A stretch of DNA of 64,000 nucleotides from Hymenobacter volaticus (GTDB taxonomy: Bacteria > Bacteroidota > Bacteroidia > Cytophagales > Hymenobacteraceae). The notes under the pieces are model-generated. The model was not told the DNA's origin, did not search any database, and worked only from the letters and a program-made list of their open reading frames with translations. Shown in pieces: positions 30,478 through 39,559 of this stretch. The translations under genes and the position numbers were made by a program. The DNA is taken from contig NZ_CP095070.1 of the NCBI RefSeq assembly GCF_022921055.1, positions 1-64,000 on the forward strand, given 5' to 3'. The stretch's first letter is position 1, and each line of letters opens with the position of its first letter.

Positions 30478-30780
30478 CTACCAATCAAGCCAGTCCCCTT
30501 GCTGCATCAGCTGGGCGAAAAATTCCGCGTACAGCTGCCGCCGCCGACGCGGCGAGGCGCTGCTTAGCACGAGCTGCGCCGTCCGCAGGTCTTGCAGCTG
30601 CTCGGCGGAAAACCGGAAGTTGAAATGCTGCTCTATCTGCTGGATCAACTCCACGAAGTCGAGCGCATCGAGGCCGAGATTGGGCTGCCCGGCCGATGGT
30701 GGCAACTGCTCGATTGAACGCGGCGGCAATAAGCGCACGGCCAGTTGCCAGATGGTGTCCCGCCAACTGGTTGCTCGCAT
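30478..30780 (-). CDS. Acyl-carrier-protein-like protein lacking the phosphopantetheine serine
   Basis: 100 residues. The core LGLDALDFVELIQQIEQHF followed by FSAEQLQDLRTAQLVL is the helix II-III region of an acyl carrier protein, but the DSLD attachment motif reads DALD, so the serine that carries 4'-phosphopantetheine is replaced by alanine. The N-terminal 30 residues and an Arg-rich RRRRQLYAEFF tail are unusual for a carrier protein. It may be a structural or regulatory ACP-like domain. No fatty acid or polyketide gene is nearby. It lies 100 bp upstream of xdhC on the same strand. Confidence 0.6.
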   Translation of the reverse strand: MRATSWRDTIWQLAVRLLPPRSIEQLPPSAGQPNLGLDALDFVELIQQIEQHFNFRFSAEQLQDLRTAQLVLSSASPRRRRQLYAEFFAQLMQQGDWLDW

Positions 30781-30859
30781 AAGGTCGTTACCGGAAATAA
30801 AGCACTAACAGTTGACGAACGGGCGCCCTCCTCACGGCTGTGCTTGGCAGGCATAGCGC

Positions 30860-30914
30860 CAAAGAAACGGCCCCTACCCGCCTACTTTTCACTCATGAAA
30901 GGTGGGGAGGGGCC
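30860..30914 (-). terminator. Intrinsic terminator after the cyclophilin-like lipoprotein gene
   Basis: On the minus strand GGCCCCTCCCC pairs with GGGTAGGGGCC across a loop that itself contains CTTTCA/TGAAAAG, followed by GTTTCTTT. It lies 27 bp past the stop at 30941. Confidence 0.65.
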
Positions 30915-30940
30915 AGTTCACTCGGCGCGGCTCAAATCCG

Positions 30941-31429
30941 CTACGGTTGCACCTCAAACGTGACGGTCACGTTGCCCCGTCCGAGGGCCGCGGCCAGCCC
31001 AGCTGGGTTGTCAACCCGGCCCATGCGGGTGTAGCGGTAAGAGGTGGAAAACGTTTTGTAGAACAGCACCAGCGTATTGGAGCCGTAAAGCAGCAAGTCG
31101 CCCGCCTGAATCGTGCCTGGATTAGCGGCGTTAGTGGGCAGGCCCTGCGGCAAGTCGTAGTATTTCTCGTTGCCGTTCAGTTCCACCATCGAGATGGTTA
31201 GGGGCAGTTGGGCTTTGAAAGCGGTAGTGGTCGAATTGTCAAGCAGCGTAGCGGTAAACGTCTCGGAGCCAATTCGGATGCGAAGTTGCGTGCTCATAGT
31301 GGTGGGGTTGCCCGTGCCGGTGCCGGACGTAGTGCTAGTGGTATCCGGCACCGCGTCATCATCTCTACAAGCTGCGGCACCGAGGAAAAGCAGCAGCAAG
31401 GGCAGCAGTAGCAGATAGGTCCGTTTCAT
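30941..31429 (-). CDS. Cyclophilin-like fold lipoprotein
   Basis: 162 residues. Lipoprotein signal MKRTYLLLLPLLLLFLGAAAC with Cys at the lipobox, a Ser/Thr/Gly-rich linker, then a cyclophilin-like domain: RIRIGSETFTATLLDNSTTT, LPLTISMVELNGNEKYYDLP, TIQAGDLLLYGSNTLVLFYK, TRMGRVDNPAGLAAALG. This small domain family is found as secreted or cytosolic proteins next to oxidoreductases and is not known to be a peptidyl-prolyl isomerase. It starts 15 bp after the alcohol dehydrogenase stop codon and is followed by a terminator, so the two form one operon. Confidence 0.82.
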   Translation of the reverse strand: MKRTYLLLLPLLLLFLGAAACRDDDAVPDTTSTTSGTGTGNPTTMSTQLRIRIGSETFTATLLDNSTTTAFKAQLPLTISMVELNGNEKYYDLPQGLPTNAANPGTIQAGDLLLYGSNTLVLFYKTFSTSYRYTRMGRVDNPAGLAAALGRGNVTVTFEVQP

Positions 31430-31444
31430 GGTGTGGCAGCTAGT

Positions 31445-32484
31445 TTAAATGGTGGCCGTGTCGATAACAAAGCGGTAGCGCACGTCGCCCTTCAGCATCC
31501 GCTCGTAAGCAGTGGTGATGTCCTGGATATCAATCAGTTCGATATCCGATACGATGTTGTGCTCAGCGGCAAAGTCCAGCATTTCCTGCGTTTCGGCAAT
31601 GCCGCCAATGCTGGAACCTACTACACTCTTGCGGCCCATCAGTAGGGAGAAGGCCGACAAGTCCATTGGTTTGGGGGAGGCGCCAACGATGATGTGAACC
31701 CCATCCGTATGGAGCAGCGATAGGTACATGCCCAAATCGTGCGGGGCCGACACCGTATCGAGGATGAAGTCAAACGAGCCTTTTACAGCGTTGACCTGCT
31801 CTTCGTCCTTGGTTACCACGAAGTGGTGGGCACCCAGCGCTTTGGCGGCCTGCTCCTTATCGGGCGAGGTGCTGAGCACGGTTACTTCCGCGCCGAAAGC
31901 GACGCCCCACTTCACACCCATGTGGCCCAGGCCGCCTAGGCCAAGCACGGCCAACTTGTGGCCCTGGCCTACTTTCCAGTGCTTGAGGGGAGAATAGGTG
32001 GTGATGCCAGCGCACAGGAGCGGAGCTACGCCCGCCAGGTCGAGCTTGTCGGATACGTGCAGCACGAACTCCTCACGCACCACTACATTATTGGAGTAGC
32101 CGCCGTAAGTCGGCACCCCGTCCCGGCCCAGGTTGTTGTAAGTCTGGGTGTTACCTTCCAGGCAGTATTGCTCCAAGTCAGCCTCGCAGTTGGGGCATAC
32201 CTGGCATGAATCCACCATGCAGCCCACGCCTACTAGGTCTCCCACCTGGAATGCCTTGACGTGGGAACCTATTTGGCTGATGCGGCCCACGATTTCATGG
32301 CCGGGCACCATGGGAAGATACCGGGAAACCAGTCGTTTTTGATTTGGTGGTAGTCGGAGTGGCACACCCCGCAGAAGGCAATATCAATCTGCACGTCGTG
32401 CGCCCCGACGTCGCGGCGCTCGAAGGTCCAGGGGGCAAGGTCAGTTTCAGGGTTTTGGGCTGCGTAAGCTTTGGTCGGAATCAT
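31445..32484 (-). CDS. Zinc-dependent NAD(P) alcohol dehydrogenase, YahK-like (one frameshift)
   Basis: Medium-chain dehydrogenase: catalytic zinc ligands in FCGVCHSDYHQIKNDW and PGHEIVG, structural zinc cysteines in CMVDSCQVCPNCEADLEQYC, and the nucleotide loop VLGLGGLGHMGVKWG. The set of motifs is that of YahK/AdhA-type broad-substrate aldehyde reductases. One C added to CCC (plus GGG 32312-32314) joins the N-terminal piece as WFPGIFPMVPGHEIVG, 346 residues from MIPTKAYAAQN at 32484. A 21-bp direct-repeat operator lies 66 bp upstream, between this gene and paoC copy 2. Co-transcribed with the cyclophilin-like lipoprotein gene. Confidence 0.88.
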
Positions 32485-32549
32485 AAAACTAGAGGAATGA
32501 GATGCTGGGGATTGGTAACGCAAAGTTACCCAGCAGCTTAACCGACAGT

Positions 32550-32585
32550 CTTACACCATTCAACGGAATATGTATGCTTTTCAAA
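32550..32585 (-). promoter_or_regulatory. 21-bp-spaced direct repeat, putative AraC-family operator (alcohol dehydrogenase)
   Basis: On the minus strand TTTGAAAAGCATA (from 32585) and GTTGAATGGTGTAA (from 32564), 21 bp apart. It fills the short gap between the paoC copy 2 stop and the alcohol dehydrogenase gene, so that gene is likely a separately controlled unit. Confidence 0.58.
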
Positions 32586-32593
32586 GAGCCCGG

Positions 32594-34942
32594 CTAAACG
32601 GATTGGCGCAGGGCGGCCAGCACCTTGTTAGGCGTCATGGGCAGGTCGCGTAGGCGGTGGCCCGTGGCATGAAAAATGGCGTTGCCCACGGCTGCCATGG
32701 TACCAACGATGGCCACTTCGCCAATGCCTTTCACGCCCATGGCATTGATGTAGGGGTCGTGCTCGTCGATGAACTCCACTCTCATATCCGGGATATCCGC
32801 GTGGACGGGCACGTGGTAGTCGGCCAGCGAGGCGTTGGTATAACGGGCCAGATTAGGGTCGCGCACGGTCTGTTCCATCAGGGCCGCGCCGATGCCCATA
32901 ATGGCGCCCCCCATGATTTGCGAACGGGCCGTTTTGGGGTTGAGAATGCGCCCGCCGCCGATAACGCTCACCCAGCGCGTGACGCGCACAGTGCCCAGCT
33001 CGGGGTCGACGTGCACCTCGCAGAAATGCGCCCCGAACGAGTGCATGGCGTGGTGACCCGGATCATCCCGCCCGGCGTCGTCGGATTTGCCATTGGCAGT
33101 AGTGCGGGCTTGAGTTGACTCATAGCCCGCACCGTAGCGGCCCAGGCCAAAGCCTTCGAGGTCGGTCAGGTTGCCGCGCTTCATGAGGGCGGCGAAATCC
33201 TCACCTTTAGCCGGGTTGGCTTTCAGCTGCAAGCGGCCTTGCACCACCTCCACGTCAGCGGGTTTGGCACGAAAGAGCGGTGACTTGGCATCCATCACCG
33301 CCAGCTTAGTGAGCTTCTGCCACAGGTCCTGTACAGCCACGTACACCGACGAGGCGTACGTGCCGGCCCCATCGAACCGCCGGACAGGATCGTAGTGGGC
33401 AGCACAGAATCACCTAGCTCGAAGCGCACCTTATCGGGGCAATGCCGAGGCAGTCGGCCGCCACCTGCGTGATGATGGTGTAGGTACCAGTGCCTATATC
33501 GGTGGCGCCGGCCTGCACCACGGCGTGGCCGTCAGCGTAGAGACGGACGCGGGCGTTGCCCTGGCCATTGTGCACCGGGTACGAGCCCGTCGCCATACCC
33601 CAACCCACCAGGGTTTTACCGTCGCGGGTATCTCCGTTTTTGGGGTTGCGTTTGCTCCAGCCGAAGAGCTCTGCCCCGCGGGTGTAACACTCCTTCAGGC
33701 TCTTGCTGCTCCAGGGCTTGCCCGTGCTCGGGTCTTTATCGGCATAATTACGCAGCCGGATTTCAATAGGGTCAATACCCAGTTGCGCGGCCAAATCGTC
33801 CAAGGCGGATTCAATGGCAAACGAGCCGGGCGATTCGCCGGGCGCGCGCATCCAGGTCGAGGTCATCACATTAGCCCTACCTAGCTTGGTCGTGGCCTCG
33901 AAGGCTGGGCACTGGTAGAGCATTTCCACGATTTTATGGTTGCTCTCGGCATAGTTGTCCCAGGGCGAGGTAGTGGACGTCTTTTCGTGCAGCAAGGCCA
34001 GCAGCTTGCCCTCGCGCGTGGCGCCCAGGCGCAACGTCTGCTGTTGGTCTTCCCGGTGGCCCATGCTGGTAAACATCTGGGGCCTAGTAAGCACCAGCTT
34101 TACCGGCCGGCCTACGGCCTTGGCCGTAAGCGCCGCCAACACCGTGTGCGGCCAAATCGCGCTTTTACCACCGAAACCGCCGCCGAGGTACTTGGTTATC
34201 ACCCGCACATGGTCCTGCGGCAACCCCAAGTAGCCGCTCAGGGCGCGCTGATGCCACGTTATTCCTTGTACGGTGTCGTAGACGGTGAGGCGGTCGGCGG
34301 CCTCCCAGTGGGCGACGGTGGCGCCCGGCTCCATGGGGTTGTGGTGGTTGGTGGCATGGGTGTAGGTGGCCGTCAGCTGCACCGGCGCCGCCGCGAAGGC
34401 CTCGGCCGCTTTGCCCGGGTACCCTGGGCGCCCCCATTAGAATCTTTAGAAGGGTTGAAAAGCTGTGCCTTCGGGTCCTGGTAGGAGGCAACGGGCGCTT
34501 CCGGAGCAATAGTCACGCGCAGCTTGGCGGCGGCCTGCTGGGCGTGCTCTAGCGTATCGGCCACTACTACGGCCACCGGCTGACCGGCGTAGAAAATCTG
34601 ATCGGACTGCAGGGGTAGAAACGTCATCTGCCCCGACGGGCCAATAGCTTCTCTGCCTTCCTTCGTCGCGGCCGTCAGTACCGGCTTGGGCAGGTTTTGG
34701 TGGGTGAGAATAGCCAGCACCCCCGGTTCGCGCTGGGCTGCGCTGGTATCAATACCGGTCACGCGGCCTCTAGCCACGTCGCTGGTTTTGATGACGGCGT
34801 GTACCAGACCGGGCAGCTGGTTGTATTCGGCCGAGTACTTGGCGGCACCTGTTACCTTGGCCTGGCCATCTACCCGGCTCAGCGGCTGGCCGACGGCATT
34901 AGGCGTCGCGTTGGTTTCGAAGAAGGCGGATTCGCTGTCCAT
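32594..34942 (-). CDS. paoC: Molybdopterin-binding large subunit of PaoC/xanthine dehydrogenase family, copy 2 (three frameshifts)
   Basis: 783 residues after three one-base additions: plus CCC 34414-34416 (giving RGKAAEAFAAAPVQLTATY), plus GGGG 33436-33439 (GIAPDKVRFELGDSVL) and plus CCCC 33367-33370 (GGSMGAGTYASSVYVAVQ). Opens GQPLSRVDGQAKVTGAAKYS; has GGGFGGKSAIWPHTV, TWMRAPGESPGSFAIES, GATDIGTGTYT and the C-terminal GVKGIGEVAIVG active-site Glu motif. Very similar to copy 3, which ends 14 bp upstream, so the pair is a tandem duplication transcribed together after paoA and paoB. Substrate not predictable. Confidence 0.9.
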
Positions 34943-34956
34943 GTACAGTGGTTGAA

Positions 34957-37318
34957 TTAAGCTTTCTGACTTGGATTCATGGCCGCCAGCACCTTGTTAG
35001 GCGTCATGGGCAGATCGCACAGGCGGTGGCCCGTGGCATGAAAAATGGCGTTGCCTACGGCCGCGGCCGTACCCACGATGGCAATTTCGCCGATGCCCTT
35101 CACGCCCATGGCGTTGATGTACGGGTCATGCTCATCGATGAATTCGACGGTCATATCCGGAATGTCGGCATGGACGGGCACGTGGTAATCAGCTAAGTTA
35201 GGGTTGGTATAGCGGGCAAAATGGTCGTCGCGTACGGCCTGCTCCATCAGGGCCGCCCCGATACCCATGGTAGCGCCGCCTAGCACCTGCGAGCGGGCCG
35301 TTTTAGGGTTGAGAATGCGGCCGCCAGCCACCACACTCACCCAGCGCGTGACGCGCACGGTACCGAGCTCGGGGTCCACGCGCACTTCACAGAAGTGCGC
35401 CCCGAACGAGTGCATGGAATGCTGGCCGGAATCCTCCTTGCCAGCGTCGTCCGATTTGGAATTGGCAGTGGTGCGGGCTTGAGCCGACTCGTAGCCCGCG
35501 CCGTAGTGGCCCTGGCCGAAGCCTTCGAGGTCCGTCATATTGCCACGTTTCATCAAGGCCGCAAATTCTTCGCCTCTGCCCGGATTCGCTTTCAGTTGCA
35601 AACGGCCTTTTACCACTTCCACGTCGGCAGGCTTAGCCCGAAAGAGCGGCGATTTGGCATCTAGCACGGCTATTTTGGTGAGCTTCTCCCACAGGTCCTT
35701 CGAAGCCGTGTACACCGACGAAGCGAAGGTGCCAGCTCCCATGGAGCCCCCGAAATATTGGTGGTTGGCAGCACGGAATCGCCCAGCTCGAAGCGCACTT
35801 TGTCGGGCGCGATGCCCAGGCAGTCGGCGGCTACCTGCGTGATAACGGTGTAGGTGCCCGTACCCAGGTCAGTGGCGGCCACTTGCACCACGGCGTGGCC
35901 ATCGGCGTAAAGGCGCACGCGGGCGTTGCCCTGCGAATTGTTGACCGGATACGTAGCCGTGGCCATACCCCAGCCTACCAGGTATTTGCCGTCGCGGGTC
36001 AAACCGTTTTTGGGGTTGCGCTTGCTCCAGCCGAATAGCTCGGCCCCGCGCTGGTAGCACTGCTTCAGGCTTTTGCTGCTCCAGGGTTTGCCAGTGCTCG
36101 GGTCTTTGTCGGCGTGGTTAAGCAGGCGAATCTGCACGGGGTCGATGCCGAGTTGGTAGGCCAAATCGTCCAGCGAGCTTTCCAGGGCAAACGAGCCGGG
36201 CGCTTCGCCGGGGGCCCGCATCCAGGTAGGCGTCATGACATTAGCCTTGGCCAGCTTGGTGGTGGCTTCGAAATTGGGGCACTGGTAGAGCATGCCCATG
36301 AATTTGCTGTTGGTCTCGGCGTAGTCGTCCCACTGCGACGTGGTGGACGTTTTTTCGTGTAGCAACGCCAGCAGCTTGCCCTCTTTGGTAGCACCCAACC
36401 GTAGGGTCTGCTCCTGGTCTTCCCGGTGGCCGACGCTGGTAAACATCTGCGGGCGGGTAAGCACTAGCTTCACGGGCCGGCCCACGGCCTTGGCTGTTAG
36501 GGCCGTCAGGACGCTGTGGGGCCAGATGGGACCCTTGCAGCCGAAGCCGCCGCCGAGGTACTTGGTTATCACCCGCACCTGCTCCATGGGCAAGCCCAAG
36601 AAGCCGCTCAGGGCGCGTTGCTGCCACGATACGCCCTGCGTCGCGTCATACACCGTGAGGCGGTCGGCGGCTTCCCAGTGGGCGATAGTGGCGCTCGGCT
36701 CCATGGGATTGTGGTGGTTGGTGGCGTGCACGTAGGTAGCCGTCACTTGCGCGGGCGCGGCGGCAAAGGCAGCGGCCGCTTTGCCGCGCCGCTTGGTGCC
36801 CTCGGCATCCGCATCGGGCTTGCCGCCGGGGTTGTAGCGCTGCGCCTTGGTATCTTGATACGAGGCAACGGGCGCTTCCGGGGTAATGGTCACGCGCAGC
36901 TTGGCGGCGGCGTGCTGGGCGTGCTCCAGCGTATCGGCCACCACGATGGCCACCGGCTGACCGGCGTAAAACACCTGGTCGGACTGCATCGGCATAAACG
37001 TCATCTGAATCGACGGACCAATGGCTTCTTTGCCTTCTTTGCTTTCGCCCGTCAGTACCGGCTTGGGCAAGTTTTGGTGGGTGAGGATGGCCAGCACGCC
37101 CGGCTCGCGCTGAGCGGCGGCACTGTCAAAACCTGTTACGCGACCCTTGGCCACGTCGCTCGTCTTGATCACGGCGTGTACCAAACCCGGTAGGTGATTG
37201 TATTCGGCCGAGTATTTGGCCGCGCCCGTCACTTTGGCCCGGCCATCGACGCGGCTTAGCGGCTGGCCGACGGCTACCGTTTGGGGGGAGTTTCGAAGAA
37301 GGCTGATTCGCTATTCAT
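34957..37318 (-). CDS. paoC: Molybdopterin-binding large subunit of PaoC/xanthine dehydrogenase family, copy 3 (two frameshifts)
   Basis: 787 residues from ATG 37318 (MNSESAFFETPP) once one C is added to CCCCCC (plus GGGGGG 37283-37288, giving TPPQTVAVGQPLSRVDG) and one G to GGGGG (plus CCCCC 35747-35751, giving ISGGSMGAGTFASS). Has GGGFGCKGPIWPHSV, where Gly before Lys is replaced by Cys compared with the other copies, TWMRAPGEAPGSFALES, ATDLGTGTYT and GVKGIGEIAIVG. Directly follows the FAD subunit gene by 88 bp, so it is the cognate large subunit of PaoAB here. The cysteine in the molybdopterin loop may tune the site. Confidence 0.9.
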
Positions 37319-37346
37319 GGGATAGGTTTTCGCTTGATAGTACTGG

Positions 37347-37407
37347 GCTAGCATACCCGACCCCTTCTCGATCACCTAGAAGACCTAGAAGGGTTCGGTA
37401 TGCCAGC
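37347..37407 (-). promoter_or_regulatory. Imperfect stem-loop in the paoB-paoC intercistronic gap
   Basis: GCTAGCATACCCGACCCCTTCT (37347-37368 region) pairs imperfectly with AGAAGGGTTCGGTATGCCAG (37388-37407), with a loop containing CCTAGAAGACCTAG. It has no T-run, so more likely an RNA processing or stability element setting subunit ratio than a terminator. Inferred from pairing only. Confidence 0.45.
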
Positions 37408-38393
37408 TACACGCCCGCCACTTGCTGCAGGGCGCGCACCAGCGTGTTCTGGGCCAGCTCCACCTTATAAGCATTGTGCTCGCGGGGCTTGGCTTCTTGC
37501 AAAGCGGCCGCTGCCGCCGCTTTAAACGTGGCCTCCGTCGCCGGCTGGCCTACTAAAGCTTTTTCCGCTTGACGGCTGCGCCAGGGCTGGGCGCCTACTC
37601 CTCCGAGGGCCACCCGCGCCGAGCGGATGGTGCCACCCTGTACATCGAGCCCCACCGCGGCCGAGGCCAGGGCGTAGGCGTAGGAGGCCCGTTCGCGTAC
37701 CTTCAGGTAGGTGGAGCGCTGAGCGTGGGCCGCGGTTGGAATCGTCACGGCGACAATCAACTCGCCGGGCTCCAGCACGTTTTCCTTGTGGGGTGTGGTG
37801 CCCGGCAGCAAGTAAAACTCAGTGACCGGCACCTGGCGCTGCTTGCCCCGGGCATTTTCCAGTGTTAGCACGGCGTCGAAGGCGGCTAGCGCCACGCTCA
37901 GGTCGCCGGGATAGGCGTTGGCAATGCAGGCGTCACTCACCCCTAGGATGGCTAGGTTGTGGTTGTCACCGGTAAGGGCGGGGCAGCCTGAACCGGGCAC
38001 GCGCTTATTGCACGGAAACGCTGGGTCGCGGAAGTAGCCGCAGCGCGTGCGTTGCAGGATATTACCCCCAATGCTGGCCATGTTGCGCAGCTGTGGCGAG
38101 GCCGCCAGTAGCAGCGACTCCGACACGGCCGGGTACTGCGACTTCACCAGCGGGTGCTCGCCCACGGCGTTCATGTTTTCCAACGCCCCAATGCGCAGTC
38201 CGTCCTTGGTTTGCTCGATACCTTTGAAGGGCAACCGGGTGATGTCAACCAGCATCGAGGGCTCCGTCAGATTGGCCTTCATCAAATCCAGCAGGGTGGT
38301 GCCGCCGGCAATGTAGGCGGCTTGCGGCTGGTCTTTGAGGCGCCCGGTGGCCTCTTTGGCCGTGCCGGCCTGGGTATAGCTGAAATCGTTCAT
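37407..38393 (-). CDS. paoB: FAD-binding subunit of PaoABC-type aldehyde oxidoreductase
   Basis: 328 residues from ATG 38393 (MNDFSYTQAG). FAD-contact motifs YIAGGTTLLDLMKANL and NMASIGGNILQRTRC. The cysteine-rich insertion TRCGYFRDPAFPCNKRVPGS followed by GCPAL matches the extra [4Fe-4S] cluster site of the E. coli PaoB type rather than classic xanthine dehydrogenase. C-terminal CO dehydrogenase flavoprotein domain RASYAYALASAAVGLDVQGG. It starts 4 bp after paoA ends. Transfers electrons from the molybdenum subunit through FAD. Intact frame. Confidence 0.92.
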   Translation of the reverse strand: MNDFSYTQAGTAKEATGRLKDQPQAAYIAGGTTLLDLMKANLTEPSMLVDITRLPFKGIEQTKDGLRIGALENMNAVGEHPLVKSQYPAVSESLLLAASPQLRNMASIGGNILQRTRCGYFRDPAFPCNKRVPGSGCPALTGDNHNLAILGVSDACIANAYPGDLSVALAAFDAVLTLENARGKQRQVPVTEFYLLPGTTPHKENVLEPGELIVAVTIPTAAHAQRSTYLKVRERASYAYALASAAVGLDVQGGTIRSARVALGGVGAQPWRSRQAEKALVGQPATEATFKAAAAAALQEAKPREHNAYKVELAQNTLVRALQQVAGV

Positions 38394-38397
38394 GGAG

Positions 38398-39045
38398 TTA
38401 GCCTTTAGCGGGTTGGCCAGCCACTTCGCGCACAGCGGCCAGAATGTTGGGGTAGGCGCCGCAGCGGCAAATGTTGCCACTCATCCACTCGCGGGCCTGG
38501 CCGTCGGTGGTGGCGTGGCCTTCTTTCACGCAGGCCACGCCCGACATGATTTGACCCGGCGTGCAGTAGCCGCACTGAAAGCCGTCGTGCTTGAGGAAGG
38601 CTTCCTGCATGGGGTGCAGGTCGTCGCCTTTGGCCAACCCTTCGATGGTCGTGATTTCCTTGCCTTTGGCCATCACGGCCAGGGTCATACAAGAGAGCGT
38701 ACGTTGGCCGTCAACGTGCACCGTGCAGGCCCCACACTGGCCATGGTCGCAGCCTTTCTTGGTGCCGGTCAGGTCGAGGTACTCACGTAGCGCGTCGAGC
38801 AACGTCACCCGGGGCTCCAAGGTTAGATTCTTGACCTGGCCATTGATGCGGAGCTGCAAGGGGCTGGCACCTGTTACCACGGGGTTGTTCGGCGCCAGCT
38901 TCTCGGCCAGGGTTTCGGCCTGGCTGGCAATGGGCGAGGCCAAGGCAAAGCCCAGGATGCCCCCGGCTTGCTGCATGAACGAGCGGCGCGAGCCATCGGC
39001 GGGCCGCGACGCCTCCGGCTGGGCGTCAGGAAATAAATCAGACAT
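38398..39045 (-). CDS. paoA: [2Fe-2S] subunit of PaoABC-type aldehyde oxidoreductase, Tat-exported
   Basis: 215 residues from ATG 39045 (MSDLFPDAQPEA). Twin-arginine signal SRRSFMQQAGGILGFALASP (RR at residues 20-21). Plant-type [2Fe-2S] cysteines in GCDHGQCGACTVHVDGQRTL followed by SC, and the second cluster in CGYCTPGQIM and NICRCGAYPNI. The whole complex should therefore be carried to the periplasm by the Tat system, as for E. coli PaoABC. First gene of the paoA-paoB-paoC3-paoC2 operon. A 21-bp direct-repeat operator lies 167 bp upstream, and an AraC-family gene lies next upstream on the same strand. Confidence 0.92.
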   Translation of the reverse strand: MSDLFPDAQPEASRPADGSRRSFMQQAGGILGFALASPIASQAETLAEKLAPNNPVVTGASPLQLRINGQVKNLTLEPRVTLLDALREYLDLTGTKKGCDHGQCGACTVHVDGQRTLSCMTLAVMAKGKEITTIEGLAKGDDLHPMQEAFLKHDGFQCGYCTPGQIMSGVACVKEGHATTDGQAREWMSGNICRCGAYPNILAAVREVAGQPAKG

Positions 39046-39559
39046 GAGATGGTGAGTAAGTGGCAAACAAAGAGCCCGTCCAAAGCGAGCCGCACTGGTT
39101 CGGCAGAAGCCGCCACCTAGCGGTTATCGCCCTGACCGTGAAAACAATAGCAGTAGCATTCAAATTGTACGGGGCTACTTTATAAAAGTACAGCCCTTTT
39201 ACAGCTGATTTGTATAGTTTTCAAATGGATAAGTACACATTTCAAAGAGTGCTGCTTTATCCGTCTATCGTGCGGTACTATTCACGCGCTTCCGCAGGTT
39301 GACGAGCCCAACAGCAGGGAATAGCAGGGGGCCGAGCCGGCTCTTTTTTCACCTTGTTTTACTGTCAACAAGCAACCGATAAAGCGCGATAATAATGAGG
39401 TGCCAGCACGTACTTTGGCAGCCTTAATCTGATGCGAGTTTTGGCGAAGCCAACCTGCATTCAACAGGCCTTGCGGGGTGTCAAACGAAAAAATCAGCGA
39501 CGAATAGCTGGCTTATCTGCGTTAGTTAGGGCAAAGCAATAGTCCAACAAGTGATTCCG
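39046..39559. other. Promoter region of the pao operon
   Basis: About 510 bp. It contains the 21-bp direct repeat at 39212-39246 and AT-rich DNA around it. A GAGCCGGCTC palindrome followed by TTTTTT at 39334-39349 could be a weak terminator in the plus direction but is not adjacent to a plus-strand gene. No coding frame that I can support. Confidence 0.45.
39212..39246 (-). promoter_or_regulatory. 21-bp-spaced direct repeat, putative AraC-family operator (pao operon)
   Basis: On the minus strand TTTGAAATGTGTA (from 39246) and TTTGAAAACTATA (from 39225), 21 bp apart. The first half-site is identical over 13 bases to the one upstream of the carboxymuconolactone decarboxylase gene at 48101. Confidence 0.62.

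Noticed and set aside
39334..39349. GAGCCGGCTC palindrome followed by TTTTTT
   Set aside because: A perfect palindrome leaves no loop, and no plus-strand gene ends nearby, so a working terminator is not supported.
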